This document shows, piece after piece, positions 63,446 to 64,000 of a stretch of DNA of 64,000 nucleotides. Origin of the DNA: Rhodospirillales bacterium (GTDB lineage: Bacteria; Pseudomonadota; Alphaproteobacteria; Rhodospirillales; Defluviicoccaceae); the NCBI GenBank assembly GCA_016712375.1, contig JADJRE010000010.1:62001-126000 (forward strand). Direction: 5' to 3'. The translations under genes and the position numbers were made by a program. Each line of letters begins with the position of its first letter. Positions within the stretch are counted from its first letter, which is position 1. The notes below the pieces were generated by a model. That model saw only the letters and a program-made list of their open reading frames with translations. It searched no databases and had not been told where the DNA came from.

Positions 63446-63519
63446 TGGGGGATAGTTTAGCGGTAGAACTTCCGGCTCTGGACCGGACAGCCCTGGTTCG
63501 AATCCAGGTCCCCCAGCCA
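63446..63519 (+). tRNA. tRNA-Gln (anticodon CTG)
   Basis: The acceptor stem TGGGGGA pairs with TCCCCCA, the anticodon stem TCCGG/CCGGA holds the loop CTCTGGA giving anticodon CTG, and the T arm is CCTGGTTCGAATCCAGG. The discriminator is G and CCA is encoded at 63517-63519. Confidence 0.96.
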
Positions 63520-64000
63520 AGTCCTCGGCTTGTCGATCTGTGACCAGCGAAGCGACGTATTGGATATCCGGCCCGAACCCGGCAGACCCAAGAACTAAGC
63601 CGGCTGTTCAAGATCTCGCTATTGCTGGTTTCGTCGAGGATGTGAGCCTCGCGACATGGCGAGGAGGCCGGTTCATTCCTCCCTCACGACCCAAGATCTA
63701 CGCCCTCAATTGCTTCCCCCTGACGGATGCAACCGATGGATCCCGCCAATTCGCGAGACGCGGGTTCGCGGGAGCTGAGGGCTGCTGAGAGAACGCTGTG
63801 GATTTGAAGCAGAAGACTCCCGGGCATCACTGCGAGATGACCGGAAGTGTACGTTGCGCTGGGAGGAGGACACCTTGCTCTATCGACCCATTTGGATAAG
63901 TCATGCAGACAATATAAGAACCCAATCGGGCAAGGAAGGGTGGACATTTGCAACATAGTTGACATTGGCGCAAAAATTTAATACTTGATTGCCGCTTTAT
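63520..64000. other. Non-coding or unresolved end of window
   Basis: No open frame here has a family pattern. Composition becomes AT-rich after 63840. A tRNA-flanked, AT-rich stretch could be the edge of an integrated element, but I see no attachment repeat or integrase. Confidence 0.4.

Noticed and set aside
63540..63965. Short open frames on both strands after tRNA-Gln
   Set aside because: None has a ribosome site plus family-like sequence; composition gives no coding support.
1..64000. CRISPR array, rRNA operon or prophage
   Set aside because: No regular spaced repeats, rRNA sequence, integrase or phage structural genes were seen.

Overview
The window is GC-rich DNA from an alphaproteobacterium, most plausibly of the Rhodospirillales or a relative. 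The strongest sign is a phyR-nepR-ecfG general stress response locus, a system known only from Alphaproteobacteria. CobS/CobT with an adjacent DnaJ-domain gene, an LivM/LivF-type transporter and the ffs-dnaX-ybaB-recR order agree with this. The species cannot be named from the sequence.

Layout. 0-4.8 kb: a branched-chain amino acid type ABC transporter (livM end, substrate-binding protein, livF), then ccmAB for cytochrome c biogenesis. 4.9-8.6 kb: a GAF/HD-GYP protein, an OxyR-like regulator, a sulfotransferase-like gene and tRNA-Ser(GCT). 8.7-26.9 kb: a stress island holding a HWE-type sensor kinase, a CBS protein, treZ, a glycogen debranching glucosidase, hemerythrin, an SDR, a PRC-barrel protein, glgX, phyR, nepR, ecfG, an AsmA-like protein, small acidic proteins and a membrane protein. 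Twelve matches to the EcfG promoter (GGAAC, 16-17 bases, then CGTT or a close variant) sit upstream of genes in this stretch, so it reads as a sigma factor embedded in its own regulon of trehalose/glycogen and protective functions. 27-41.8 kb: multicopper oxidase, a secreted GH-A-like hydrolase, mnmA, an Atm1-type exporter, a phytase-like esterase, a dienelactone hydrolase, OmpW, cobT, cobS and a J-domain gene. 41.9-47.7 kb: a histone-deacetylase-like gene split by a 4.66-kb element with 21-bp terminal inverted repeats and an 8-bp target duplication. The element carries an IS1-like transposase plus passenger genes. 47.9-64 kb: a copper chaperone, DUF924, an alcohol dehydrogenase, a His-rich mini-protein, chaC, a CDP-alcohol transferase, fmt/def, assorted enzymes, rmuC, nudC, then the 4.5S RNA, dnaX, CYTH, ybaB, recR and tRNA-Gln(CTG).

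Quality. About sixteen genes, including housekeeping ones such as fmt, cobS, glgX and phyR, are broken by single-base shifts that mostly fall in short homopolymers and leave both halves well conserved. I read most of these as consensus sequencing errors rather than true pseudogenes and give the full reconstructed extents. The split deacetylase gene and the truncated methyltransferase inside the element are genuine structural events.
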